DNA of 64,000 bases, taken from Karstenula rhodostoma CBS 690.94 (taxonomy: Eukaryota > Ascomycota > Dothideomycetes > Pleosporales > Didymosphaeriaceae). The notes beneath the pieces are model-generated. The model saw only the letters and a program-made list of their open reading frames with translations. It ran no database searches and was not told the origin of the DNA. Positions 12,061 through 24,040 of the stretch are shown here, one piece after another. Location: assembly GCA_010093485.1 (NCBI GenBank), contig MU001502.1, forward strand, positions 206,057-270,056, read 5' to 3'. Position 1 is the stretch's first letter. The number at the start of each line of letters is the position of its first letter. The translations under genes and the position numbers were made by a program.

Positions 12061-13726
12061 AAATGCAGTTAACGGGATATCGATAGTTAATACCATGATG
12101 TTGGATGTTTTACTTGTTCACTGTCCTTGTCTGACTTTTTTCCGCGAGGAACCGATGATTGGGTGGGGGGGTGGTGTGTGTCTGGGTCTGCTGAGCTGAC
12201 GGTCGGCAGAGGGTAGGTATGGAAGGGGAGGTGTGGCGTGGGAAGCAAAGTATCCGCGTGGTGACTACTAGTATGCAAGGTACGTGTGAATGCGGAGGTA
12301 GTAGAAAAGCGTGATTGTTCCTCGACTCGACGCGTGTTGTGATCGGGGGCGAGGTGCAAGCGAGGGACATAGATACGACTTGAAGAAAAGTGGTGCAGAC
12401 AGCCTCCGGGTTTCCGGCCTCGAAACAAGATATTCGGTGGGGTGTGTTTCACTTCGCGACTGCGATGTTTGTGCACCGCCACAGCAGACAGAGACGAGCT
12501 TGGGGAGGAGGGGCGCCGGGGTAGAGGCGTGGACCCTGGGTAGATCGTTATTTTGATATGCTTCCGACTCGGGAGTGGCGCTGTTTCAACTCGATTGTTT
12601 GGGCCGTTGGAGCACTATTGATTCGAGTGGGTCTTGGGGATGAGAGTTTGCCCACGACATATGTGCCTCCGGAGACGAAGAAGTTTCTATCAGGAAGGAG
12701 AGAAGGTGAATCGAAGGGAACGTTACTGGATACCGCATTAGCGCCTTTACTGCGTAACTGATTTATAAATAATTTAGACATGCTGTCTTTAAGATCTCAC
12801 GATGGAGTACCAGATGTCGACTAGCTGCCGCCGCTAAAGTTCGTGCAGCCGCACGATCGCCACTAGGGGGTTAGTCTCACCTACGCTAATCTTGAGACCA
12901 CCGGTCTCTTTGATGGGGGACGGGAATACGATATCCCCTGTTTCAAGATGTACCCGCGAGTCAATACAATAAGGAAGACGCATTTGGGAAGTTGGGACGC
13001 TTGCTGTGGGCTGTTGGCAGTATGGAGTGTGCTTTCGCAAAGTTCACAGAGGTGGGAGTATAGCAACTTTCGCAATCACTGACAGTTCCATCAGGAAGCC
13101 TATGTGGCAGGGAGACTTGGATGATAGATCGGCTCGAATACGACCAAGAATTTGCAGTCAAATCGACCTTCGTCTGTCTTAATCGGGATGACACAACTAC
13201 ACCCTCCTGGGAAGATCGGGTGCATAGCGTGGTTATGGGTGATCGGATCTCTCTATGATCTTTTACAAGAAGAAAACCCCTGCTACTAGCGCCGCACTAT
13301 GCACCTGTACTTCCTGGGAGGGTGTAACCCTATTGAGGCTCCGTCAACTGGCATACGCTTGCATGCTTGTAGACTGAATTGTTTGAGTGAAACCCCAGAA
13401 AACCTTCATGACAGATTCCCCACTATAACCTCGCTATCTGCCTAGGTTCACCATGACAATGCCAGCGTAAACTCACAGTCGCTAGCTTCAATCTCAAACA
13501 AGACAGTAAAGCGCCTCCACCACAAAGTCAATAGATCGTCGAGGCTGTTTCTATTCTTGTCCTCGCCGTCGAACAACTCTCAAGATGTATTAAATATAGC
13601 TGTTGCACTGCTGTTTTTCCCAGCTATCAAACCCACATTCGCTTTCTTTAACCGACCGCTTTCTTTCGTTTCACAGGCTGAACATCGCCCGGTCTTTCGC
13701 TTCGCCATCACACTATCTATTTAATA

Positions 13727-14734
13727 ATGTATATTTCAACATCATTCATTACTGTTCTCGCTGCAACAGGCACCGCGCAGGCTCTCCAGCTCTCCGATGT
13801 CACCACATCACCATCAAATACCAAGCGTGGACTCGTCTCCAAACTCATAGGCGGCTTCATAGGCTTCAAGACACAAGACACTTCCGCGTGCCCTGCTGTA
13901 TGGGGCGAAATCTCCGATACCCTCACGCAGCAGTTCCTCGCGGATGGCCAGTGCACAGACGCTGCTCGCGCTGCTATCAGGGGAGCGTTCCACGACTGCT
14001 TCAACGGCGCCTGCGATGGATCGCTGATCCTCGCCGGCGAGTGCTCGAGGATAGAAAACACCGGTCTCACCCGCCTATGCGGGAATCTAGGCAGCCTAGC
14101 CAAAGAGAAAGACGTTGGAGTCGCCGACCTCATCCAATTCGCGGCTGGTATGCACCCTCCCCCATCTACCCCCTCCCTCCACAAACCCTAACACCCCACA
14201 GCCCACGCCATCAAAACCTGCCCCGGCGGCCCCACGGTCCCCGTTCTCATCGGCCGCCCCGACTCCACCACCGCCTCCCCTGCGGGCCTCCTCCCCTCGG
14301 GCAACACCGCCGCCTCAGACCTAATCAAGCGCTTCGCCGCGCGCGGCTTCTCCGCCATCGACCTTGCCGCCCTCATCGGCGCCCACACCACCGCCCGCAA
14401 CCGCATCAGCGTCCCCGACAAAGCAAACCTCACCATGGACTCGACCCCCGGCCAGTGGGACAACAAATACTACGCCCAGACCATCAACGGGAAAGCCCCT
14501 GTCACGCTGCCTAGTGATAAGAATTTGGCGAATAACCCGCTCACTGGGGTGCCGATGAGGACTTTTGCGCTTAGTCAGGGCGCATGGAGTCTGGCGTTTG
14601 TGCCGGCGATGGCGAAGATGGGTATGTTGGGTGTGGAGAAGGATGGGCTGGTGGACTGTACGTCTGCGCTGCCTGGGGGGAGTAAGAAGAGGGATGTTAG
14701 GAGGTCGAATGTTTTTGAGCGGATGAGGTGGTAG
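13727..14734 (+). CDS. Secreted class II-like haem peroxidase
   Basis: Exons 13727-14147 and 14202-14734 flank a 54-bp intron and give 317 residues. A signal peptide is predicted at residues 1-19 (MYISTSFITVLAATGTAQA). The distal haem side shows RGAFHDCFNGACDGSL, with the catalytic Arg and His. The proximal ligand is the His in LIGAHTTAR. The mature part has eight cysteines, the number expected for the four disulfides of fungal class II peroxidases. I see no Trp or Mn-site signature that would make it a lignin or Mn peroxidase, so it is best called a low-redox generic peroxidase. A KKRDVRR basic tail near the C-terminus is unusual and may be a processing site. The enzyme would act outside the cell on phenolics using H2O2. 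Confidence 0.88.
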
Positions 14735-15922
14735 ATGTTTATGTGTTAAATGTGGTGCTTGGGGGTTTATTGGGTGGGGGGAGTGCAGTGTGTACGATTG
14801 CGGCTTATACCACGGGTTTATGGGTGGAATGGTGTTTTGGAATGAGTGGTTTTGAGGGGGGTTTTACGGCACTGTGAAAATCGCAAGTTTACAATTTTAA
14901 TTATCGTTATTTCAGAAATGGCTTTCATTGCAGGCCTCTATTGGACTCATGGATATGTTCGAGGAGTTCCTGGGGAGAATCCACTCCGCTTGGTAGGCGC
15001 CGCTCTGTTACAAATACAGTGTAATTAAAGTCTTATCTATAAATCAAATAGAACGAATATAATGAAGTGTGCTTACGTCTATACGGTAGCTACGCAGCTA
15101 GAACATCTTACCATATAGTGCTTCCCACCGCCGCGTGGCGGCCGGAGTCTGGGTGCGGAGGGCAGTGCATCTTGATGTGGGATTGTTGTAGAGTTGATCA
15201 TGATAAGCGAGAGACAGCAGCACCTCCCTAATTTATATACTATGTTTATAACTTATTTCGCTCTATTAGTCCTTAATTTATTCTATTTTATAGTAGTTAA
15301 GAGAAGTAGTCTTAAGATAGTTAAGATAATAATAATTCTAAAGCTATAGTTATACGTAACTTACCTTACTAATTACCCTAATACTCCCTCCTCCTCGCGG
15401 GCGCCTCCCTATTGTCTTTCATAACTCTAGGATCCCCACATACCACCGCCGCATAGAGATTAAGAAGAATGTCTTCATCTAGAACGCTACCATGGTCCAA
15501 TTGGAGAGCGGTGTTAGATAAGTATTGGAACCCTCTTCTAGCGTGGCGGCCAACTTCAGAAATTCTTAAAGGGGTTCGAACCGATCGCGCGCTGTATATT
15601 ATGCCCCATGGTAGCTGATGGGAAGCTGGCGGATTTTCCAACGGTGCTGCGCAATTTGTACGTCAGGGGAAAGACAGCTCTATTACACTATTGAACAAAC
15701 GGGCTGCTAGTAACTGTTCAGGGTAATTATACACCCAATAAAAGTATTAGATCATCTTTCTAAGGGTCATTGATGCGTTGAACTTCAGAATATAAGTGGA
15801 TTTTAAGACCATGACGTAATCGTCCCACCCTCGCCTTGTTGTCACTCTACATACATAGCTGGCTAAAATTACTTCCATAAACCCATCTCACTTACCTAAA
15901 CGCCATCAATTATAGCAAGTTA
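14735..15922. other. Intergenic region with an AT-rich island
   Basis: The segment 15030-15380 is strongly A/T-rich with many TTA/TAA steps. It has a short GC-rich insert (about 15125-15170) with a CCGCC-GCGT-GGCGG hairpin. This mixture is typical of decayed, RIP-mutated repeats. A minus-strand frame at 15378-15641 shows no recognisable protein. Confidence 0.5.
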
Positions 15923-16801
15923 ATGTTCCGTTTCACCGTAAAAAAGCTCCCGCGCGAGTCCGTCAATAAAGCGAACTTCCGCTACACCCAACAACGCGTC
16001 ATATCAGTCCATCTCCCGCGAACGTCGCCTATCAGCACGTGCAAAACATTTCAGAAACGGGGGACGAGTAAATCGAATCTTGGAAAGGAGCAGCCCAACC
16101 GCCACCAGTACTCAACACACGCCATGGCCCACCCCAAACCCAAACCCACACTCGCCTCCCTCCTCGACACGCTCCTCCCAACCGTCCACCTCACAAAGCC
16201 ACCTCCACATCCTACACACCCATCCTTAACCCCAGTCATATCCTCCCTTCTCCTCCACCCCACCATAGAAGCTGCCCTCCACCTCCTCAACGCCGACCTC
16301 CCCTCCGCCCACTTCCTTGTGCGCCACATGCAAGCCCCGCCCGCAATCGAAGGCATGCTGCTGCACTCTATCCTGCACCGCAGCGAGGGCGACATGCCGA
16401 ACGCGCGGGCGTGGGCCAGCGACGCCATGGACGCGAGCGACGGGTGGGTACCGAAGCACAAGGGAGCGGAGCGGCTGGACTTTAACACGGTGCAGGCGAT
16501 GAAGGGGAAGGTGGCGGGGGGAAAGCGGTTTGCGGAGTTTGTGTATGGGGGAAATAAGGCTGGGGCAGAGCGGCTGATTGAAGATGTTGAGAGGTGGAGG
16601 AAGGAGAAAGGGGCGGAGGGCGAGGAGGAGCTGGCGGCAAGGATACAAGGAGAGCTGGAGAAGGTGTTGGAATGGTGTAGGAAGAAGTTTGGGGAAGGGC
16701 AGTGGGCGGATGCGAGGGCGGCGTGGGTGAAGCATGGTGAGGAGGTACGGAAGATGGGGGAGGATATGGTGAGTGGGGACAAGGGGTTCCGAGACTTTTG
16801 A
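15923..16801 (+). CDS. Conserved fungal protein of unknown function
   Basis: This single-exon frame encodes 292 residues from ATG 15923, or 225 from the in-frame ATG 16124. The conserved core includes SAHFLVRHMQAPPAIEGM, then LHSILHRSEGDMPNARAW, a pattern I associate with a widespread but uncharacterised fungal family. The C-terminal half is helical and rich in Glu, Lys and Trp. The first 67 residues are basic and poor in acidic residues and end in a RHQYSTHA-type motif, so they could be a mitochondrial presequence. They could also simply be untranslated leader. The first or the second ATG is equally possible from the sequence. Confidence 0.65.
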   Translation: MFRFTVKKLPRESVNKANFRYTQQRVISVHLPRTSPISTCKTFQKRGTSKSNLGKEQPNRHQYSTHAMAHPKPKPTLASLLDTLLPTVHLTKPPPHPTHPSLTPVISSLLLHPTIEAALHLLNADLPSAHFLVRHMQAPPAIEGMLLHSILHRSEGDMPNARAWASDAMDASDGWVPKHKGAERLDFNTVQAMKGKVAGGKRFAEFVYGGNKAGAERLIEDVERWRKEKGAEGEEELAARIQGELEKVLEWCRKKFGEGQWADARAAWVKHGEEVRKMGEDMVSGDKGFRDF

Positions 16802-16980
16802 GGAGGGAGTGCATATGGAAAAGAGATTATGTCGTTGCTAGATGACGAAAGCACGTGTTTCACGCGAAACACGTCTGCTGGCTTTGTGTTGGCTGCAATA
16901 TCTCTCAACACGATGTATCTGTATTGAAATAGGGTAATTGGCATTTGGTGTAAACAAATAACACGACAGCGCACATTTAT

Positions 16981-19759
16981 TCATACCAGAACATATTCTT
17001 CCAATTTAACCCCCCTCTTGCGAAGTTCTTCCGGCGTCAATCTAGGATCGAAATAAGTTACTTCTCCAGTTTTCTTGTTCCAAAACGACCTCCACTCTTT
17101 CTGGTCCGGTCTGTAGTCCTTGCGATAAGCCCATTCATCTGGTAGAGGGCCAAGTCGCGGATCATCATAGACCACCGTGTTATTTTTCAAATCCCTAAAC
17201 CCTGCTATACCATCTCCTTCCCAATCAAGTGTATAAAATGCTTCTAAAGGACGAGGTAAAGGTCCTAATAAAGCCCCCGAGTAATTGAGACTGCTGACGA
17301 ATGCAGGCCCTATCACCACATATGTAGATTGCTCATTATCTGATGAGTGTCTACGAAGAATCAATGGGGAGTCACATCCCAGGATGACGACGAGCAGGTC
17401 TCCTATATTTGACATGTAAGCACACGCGACTATCCGCGCTGATTAAAAATTATTGACTCGGTGCTGAAAGACAAACTGAATTGGCATTCATCGAAGGGAG
17501 AGTGAATCAGCGGACATTTGAGTAACAAAAATCTCATACGTACCTGCCTTGGCTCCTGGACAGCAAATTCCCATCCCTCCATTACCATATGTGAAGACAG
17601 AACGACCTCGAACTCTATCAGAAACTATTGGCTCCTGGTCGTTGCTATAGTAGGCCTTCCTGTACTGTTCGATGCTTGGATATTGATCCCAGGGCAGGGT
17701 TTCATTATTCTCGCCGCATGACAGAGTCTCTATCAGTTTTTCTGTTCGTTCTGGGTCGTTCTTCGCCACCAGTTCTTCCCAAATTCGCAGGGTCTCACGC
17801 AATTGACCTTGTGATGACGCCTCAATGCTCACTTTATCCACGACTCCACACAACACACCATCGACGGTAAGCCGCGAGCCATCCAGACCATCCATTCGGC
17901 TCCTACTTAATCCTGCGGCAGCCTGGAAATAGAAAACATTGACGGGACACCACGTAGACCAATTCGGTGTCCATGAGGGATGGCCAGGATTCTGTCCATG
18001 AGTAGACCAATCGCAATGTGATAAGAACTCGACACTCCCAAATAACTGTAGGTGAGCAGAGCAAACATTTTGAAATGTTTCAAAAACTGGTTGACTGTAG
18101 TCCGTATCTATCAGCGCTGCGTTCTTTGGGCTGGCCAAGCCAAGGAGCGCGAAAACGCGATCATGCGGATTAGCATACTTTGCAAATCTCGTCATCTCGA
18201 GAATATGAACAAGATATCCTGAGCTCCGTGAGGTAAGGGTGGACTTCCGCTGGACTAGATCTGCGAGGGTCGTCCCGAGTTCATCTTGCTCAGAATTATC
18301 CAGAAACACGATTGCGCTCCGTATATCCTTCCACAATCTGAAGCTGGATCCGCATTGTACGAGGCTTCGCGAACTGGCGAGATGGATTTCTTGCCAGATC
18401 CCTAGATTTTGTAGCAGTCAGCTTGATGCACTAATAATATATACAGCCATAGCTCTTTTGTGTGCACTTCATCACTTTGGTATCATGCCAAACAAAGACA
18501 CGCCCAATGATTCAGAATGCAGGTATGTATAACCCAGGCTGGATGATGCGAACGAATGTCTCTGTACAAACAGGCATACTCACTAACATAAGAATCAGTA
18601 CCTCGTCACCTTGTCAAAGTGATCTTGATTTCACCTACCATAACCTGTCCCACCAGGACTGAGAGAGAATACCAGATATAGCCTGATAATCCTCTACATT
18701 GTATGGGGCTCGCTGAGAGATACTAAAATATTCGAACCTTTTTTGGACGTCTCCCGGAAGGGAACCCGAGTAGTTCTTCTTATCGGATAAAGGTGCGTTC
18801 AAAATACGTGCCGAGGTCTGAATCATCCCTTCACCTAGGGCTGCAAGCATCTCTAACCCTCTGGGGCTTGACTCACTCGCTGGGCCTAGCCAGACGACCA
18901 CCCTTCGAGCGAGCTTATAGATGTTGCCCATTCTCTTCACCTCATGGTTGCGCTCGAACACTTTCACTTGATCAATGCAGATGGCATCGATCCAGAGGAC
19001 ACGAGGACTGGTAGCTTGCCGTAAGTGCTTCAAAGCAACGGCGAGATTTGGCCGTAAATCAAGTGTTGTTATTTTGCCTGTAGTTACAGGTATAACCCGC
19101 GCTTTCGTTGCAGTTTGGTCATTTTCCCAACAGTATGAGAGCGCTATCGCAGTCAGTGAAAATGCTCTGGTATTCAACTTTGTGTTTTTTCTTCTACGGA
19201 GCAAAATCAACTCTTCTGGAGACGAGTGGTCTTCTATCCTGATGTACACTAACTTGTACTGATGAATGAACACCAGGCTATGTTGCTAGAGAGTAAACTA
19301 TGCTATGAACTCACCTTCATAGGCAGGTTGAAAGTTAGGAAAAGGGTCCAGAACTGCGTCGCAATCGTACATTTCCTGGTCAATCTCTGGATTGGGATGT
19401 GTCCATTGTGTTTTTCCACTATCTTTGCTATAGAACAGGTAGCGTCCATCCCTGGTCTTGTGCAGTTCCCAATCTTGTGGCAACGTCTTCTCCAACTCCT
19501 CGAACTCAAGTCTCGTATCCGGCGCTCTCTCCGGTTCGATAAGCGGCGCATGAAAGATCTCAATCTCGATTTCGTCGTCCAGGTTCTCAGCCGGCAGTAG
19601 CCTCAGAAGTCTGATCTCTTGAGCTTTTTCATCGAGCGGCTGGTACTCATAAGGCTGAAAAGGCTCTTCCTGCGCCGGATTCGGAGGAGGCCGTCGGTAC
19701 GCGAGATCGTCCCCATCCGCGCTACGGGGCCGCTCTCTAAATGGTAAGTGAGCGGACAT
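16981..19759 (-). CDS. HET-domain protein flanked by WW-type modules
   Basis: HET proteins act in fungal heterokaryon incompatibility and cell death. The proposed exons are 19315-19759, about 18641-19248, about 17544-18402 and 16981-17402. Exon 1 carries a good WW domain (LPQDWELHKTRDGRYLFY, then TQWTHP). The HET core shows AIALSYCWEND, LWIDAICIDQ and RVVVWLG, and continues with the WWDRLW / IWQEI motif across the second intron. The middle holds HDRVFALLGLA and, near the end, GDLLVVILGC, both typical of HET proteins. The last exon has two degenerate WW-like modules ending in VYDDPRL and TYFDPRL, in which the second Trp is Tyr or Phe. The seam between exons 2 and 3 does not keep frame with any GT..AG pair I can find: one extra G sits at the acceptor. 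The gene may be disrupted there. Confidence 0.78.
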
Positions 19760-20626
19760 CTGTACAGTCGCCAGGTGTACTCGAAAATGAAGAAAGATGG
19801 GAATAGAACGGGAGACAACACATCATACTAATAAGGTCGACACGGAGGCTGTGCAGCAGGCAACGGGGCAACCCCCACAAGGCTGAGGCCTCAACTTCAA
19901 CCGCGCCTACCTCGTGTAACACCAAAGCGGGGTACCCACCCAATCATTAATCCTCAACACCACCTTCCTATCCTGCCAGCGGGCGCATCTCCCGGCAGTT
20001 GCAGTACAATGAGGACTATCAAAATATCCACCTCATACTCATCGCACACATTATTCAACCTCTACACACTCCATCCACCTACTCAGCCCCTTACACTCCA
20101 CCTACCAAACCCCTCACAACCTCCCATCCATCTTCCCCAGCATCGTCCAGGAACTAGCACATACCACTGCACCACCAGCACCAATCTCGCACCCCTGCCT
20201 ACAACAAGTTCCTTCTCCAACAACCCCACGGCACCGAGCGAAGACGAAAACCACGAACACTACGCGTCAGACTTCACCTACACTCTACTCTCTACTCTCC
20301 ACCCACACCACCTTACCTCCCCAACACCCCCGCCGCACCGCACCGAGCCAGGAAAGAACCCCACCAACACCATACGCGACACTTAACCTACACTCGCAAC
20401 CAAGCAAGCAAGCACCCTCAAACACGCAAAAACCAGCACACAGTCATGACCATTTCCATTTCCATTTCCATTTCCATTTCATTACCCATGAAAACCCGTC
20501 TATTTCTACACATCCCTCCTCCCATCCCATCCCATCCATACCTATCACCTATCCAACCCAACTCACAACAGAAGCCCCACTCGCCATCTCATTCCACCCA
20601 GCCCCAATGCATCCATGCATCACACA
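19760..20626. other. Intergenic, C/T-rich region with a hexamer microsatellite
   Basis: This stretch is the upstream flank of the HET gene and the 3' flank of SEY1. Most of it (20000-20600) is strongly pyrimidine-rich, which creates long but meaningless Pro/Ser/Thr open frames. An ATTTCC-type hexamer repeat of about five copies lies at 20452-20481. Confidence 0.5.
20452..20481 (+). repeat. Hexamer microsatellite (CCATTT)n
   Basis: About five tandem copies of a CCATTT unit are directly visible. The microsatellite sits just beyond the 3' end of SEY1. No function is implied. Confidence 0.8.
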
Positions 20627-23431
20627 TCAAATATCATCGACATCCATCTCATCCTCGCCCTTTCCTCTTTTCTTCCCCTCCCCATCCAACCTGTCCAACC
20701 TCACACTGCCCCCCGTCTGCCGATCCGCCATAGCCATAGCCTGCCTCCCCGACTCACTGCTCTCCAAGAAATCCCGCAGGCGCTCCTTGCCAATATCCAG
20801 CGCTTGAGAGCTCGCCGCATTCGCCATGCGCGCCATAGGTCCCCACAGGTTAAGCGTGTACGTGACGTACGCGCCAATGGCGAGCAGGATGAGGAAGAGG
20901 AAGTAGATTGGGTTGCGGAGAACTACACTTGTCAGCACCTGTAGGATTGAATGAAGCGAGGGCATGGGCCCGACTTACCAGCTACTATCTCGTTCCAGCC
21001 GAGCGCAAGGAGCAGCCCGTAAAAGTACAGCGGCACCTGCGTCATGCCGCCAATCGCGCTCCGCTTGGCCTCGACGTAGACGCCGTCAGCCGTCTTCTTG
21101 AAGCGCACGAGAAGGTCGGCCTGCTTTGTGTCGCTGATGGTGGTCATTTCTTCCTCGAGGCTCTTGCCCTCGTCGTCGTCTACGCCACCGATGGGCGCGA
21201 GGTCCTCCTCGTCTGCAGGCGAGACTGAGACAGGAGCATCGCCAATCCACGCATCAAGTGGGGGAGGTGCGGACGTTTTTGAAAGTTTGAAGCGAGACAA
21301 CAGGGGAATGAGGGTGATTGTCGACTCGCGTGCCTTTGTGTAGAGACCCTCGATGTCGTCGGTGGGCCGCCATATCCGAGGAACGCCCAGGTCGTCATAG
21401 CGGAATTTGTCTTCAAAGTTCTCCCTAAGCTTCAATAGGATATTGCCCTCCATAACTTCTTCATCGATCTTTGCGCGAAGCACGCCCCATGACTTGCGAC
21501 GTAGTCTCCATAGACCAACTTCAACTTCCTCGGGACTAGCGTCGAAGCTTCGTGCTCGGTCTGTGAATCGTCTTTCGGCATCCTGGACGGTTTCGGTGAA
21601 GATGGTCCACACGCGATCCCATAGATCCTTCTCGGATGCAGGACGCTCGCCATGTTCAGGCGCTCCAGAGCCACCTCTGCCGCTGCCGAGCTTATTGAAT
21701 TCTAGCCCAATCGACTCGTCCAAGCGTGACCGAACCCAGCGCTCGACTCGCGTAGCTAGACGACGCATCTCCTCTTTCCGCAGGCGACCGGATACATCAT
21801 CCAGATCTTTCTTGTACAGATTCGTCTCTTGCTGGTAGGTGCTCCACGCGGCACCTTCTACCACAATGGCCTGCGCGTCCGCTGCGAAACTCTCCAAGGC
21901 TTTCTTCTTTTCACTTTCTACAATCTGGGCAAAGTCATAGGATGCGCCCTTCTTTTGTCCAATTTTGACGGCTCCGCTCACGGCGTCGCTGAACGCCTCC
22001 ACACCAGACTTGTGAGCAGCGCTGAGCTGCTTCTGGAAAAGAGCCTTGAGCCGCGAGTCGACCTTGCTGACAAGTTCCGCGCTCTTGCGCGTGTATACAC
22101 CCTTGTGGTACCGGCTAGCATTGGTTTCAAAGTCTTTAAGAATTTGCAATCTGGCGGCGTTCATAACAGCACCAAGATCGGGGATGACCGACGGCTTTCC
22201 TGCGCGCGCATCTTCTGCTTGCTTGTCTTCTAGTGGAGTGATTTTTTCATCAAATGCAACCAGGACTTCTCGCGCGATCTCGTCGCATCGGAACTGTGCG
22301 AGAAGCTCTTGCTGCGTTGGCAGGTCCAAGTCCTTGTTGTTCACGATCTGGTCCCAGACACCCTCCGCATAGACCGAGAAACCGTCGGCGGGAATTCTGC
22401 GGTGGTACTGCGGTAGGAATACGGGAAGGGTGGATTCGTCGACCAAGCCGCTCTTCTTGGGGTCGTTGTATCCTTCTCGGAAGCGTGCGCCCAGCTTCTC
22501 CACCTCCTGCTCGAACTTCTCCGGCTGTAAGATTTTGTGGGGTAATGCGGCGAATGCGAAATCGAAGTAGTCTTCTATCCGTGACTGCTCGAGGCCTTTC
22601 GGTTTCGAAATAGTTGACCAGAGCTTGTTAAGATCTGCTATTAATGTGTTTTGGAGATTAGCAAGAGGAGTCGTCCCGAGGTGGTCGCGGATGACGAAGA
22701 ATAGGAGCGATCGCGGCGTGTTTCTGTAGCGCATTAGCACATCCCATAACAGAGACGGAGCATACGCACTTGTTGTCCTTGACGAAAAGCTGCAGGTTGA
22801 CCTCGAACACCGTCTTGAGCAGACCCATGTTTGCGCCCTGGTACAAGCCGACCTGGTGCTCCCAGATATTGACAATCAGCACCTCGCTCGTTGCCAGGGC
22901 GAACAGGGCGCTCTTGCGCTCAAAGTCCTGGTCTTCTCCGCGCTCGCGTCCGTCTGTGCCCTCGACATCCATGACCAGGATGTTGTCAGCCATGCCCCTG
23001 TCGGCGCCCTCGTGCTTGTTCTTGCTCATCCATATCCCCTTTGTCGTCTGGCGGCGCTCCTGCTCGGACATGACACCGAACTGGGTGCCGAACAGGTAGT
23101 TGAGCAGGGTCGACTTGCCCGTGGACTGCGAGCCGAAGACGGATATGAGGTGGTAGTTGAAGCCGGCGGGGATGATCTTCTCGAGGGACAGATAGGTGCC
23201 CAGGTGGGTGCTGCAGCGGCGTGTTAGCATGCGCCGCTGGGCCCGGAAACACGCAGACACTCACTTGAACAGCTTGTCCTCGTCGACGACCTGGATGCCA
23301 TGCTCGTACTCCTCGCGCGAGGCGTCCTGGCCGACGCCGGCGAAGTGGGCGTTCATCATCAGGGAGGGCGCGGAGGGGTGTTTGATGTTGCTGGGGCGGC
23401 CATTGCCGTTGACCTTCAAAGAGTCGGCCAT
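20627..23431 (-). CDS. SEY1: ER-membrane fusion GTPase Sey1 (RHD3/atlastin-like)
   Basis: Sey1 tethers and fuses ER tubules to keep the tubular network. Exons are 23265-23431, 22770-23210, 20979-22723 and 20627-20922, giving 882 residues, the usual size in filamentous fungi. G1 is GSQSTGKST (about residues 82-90), G3 is [13 protein letters not shown] and G4 is FFVIRDHLG. The long helical middle region follows. Near the C-terminus two closely spaced hydrophobic segments ([19 protein letters not shown] and [18 protein letters not shown]) form the membrane hairpin, followed by a cytosolic amphipathic tail. All four exon junctions keep frame. Both termini would face the cytosol. Confidence 0.95.
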
Positions 23432-24040
23432 GGTTGCTGGCCCTGGCGGTCACGGTGCGGGCTAAGGAATAATTGGTGTTAGGGGAAAGGGTGCCGCGTT
23501 GATGTCACCTGTCCGTGTCCTCCGAGGGCGCGGGTGCTCGACCGCAGTGGCCTGGATTCGCTGGCCGCCCTCGCTTAACCCATGCAGGTGGTTGCTGCCG
23601 CGCTCATGACGGAAGGCGTGCATCACGCAGCCTGCGAAACCAAGGCCTTTGAGAAGACACATGGCCTGTATTTGCGCGGAGACGAGCGTCTCGCCCATCA
23701 TAAAGAACTTCGGCGACCTTCTGGAACATGCAGCCGCCCAGCGCCTGGGCTTGGCGGCTGCACTTGCCCGCATGCGTTGTGCGAGACAGCTGGCACACTC
23801 CACTGCACCGAGTCACCGAGTCAAAGCAAGCCGTTCACGACAGTGTGGAGAAGATGGCGATGAACATGGCCTAAGCGATCATGAATACGCGAACCTATCC
23901 AGGATCGGCTGTGCAGGACAGATGACGCTGTCCTCGTGGTAACGCCCGTCCCGTGCTTCTAACGTCTGGATATCTTGTCGTCCCGTTATGAATACAAAAA
24001 TTCCAAACACACCGCCCGAACAATAAGCATGAACATATCA
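23432..24040. other. Upstream region of SEY1
   Basis: The stretch lies between the SEY1 start and the 3' end of the next minus-strand gene and should contain the SEY1 promoter. No gene or recognisable element is seen. Confidence 0.5.

Larger units (their letters stand above)
11834..13726. other. Intergenic region with two G-rich tracts
   Basis: This 1.9-kb gap lies between the formin stop codon and the peroxidase start. Its left part contains two G-tract arrays (about 11885-11940 and 12020-12060), described as separate features. The remainder has only short unsupported open frames. The last few hundred bases are the presumed peroxidase promoter. Confidence 0.5.

Noticed and set aside
15571..15590. 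GGGTTCGAACC, resembling a tRNA T-arm
   Set aside because: No matching acceptor stem, D-arm or anticodon arm can be drawn around it on either strand.
20009..20386. 125-residue plus-strand frame rich in Pro, Thr and His
   Set aside because: It is a product of the pyrimidine-rich DNA; several frames are open there and none has recognisable structure.
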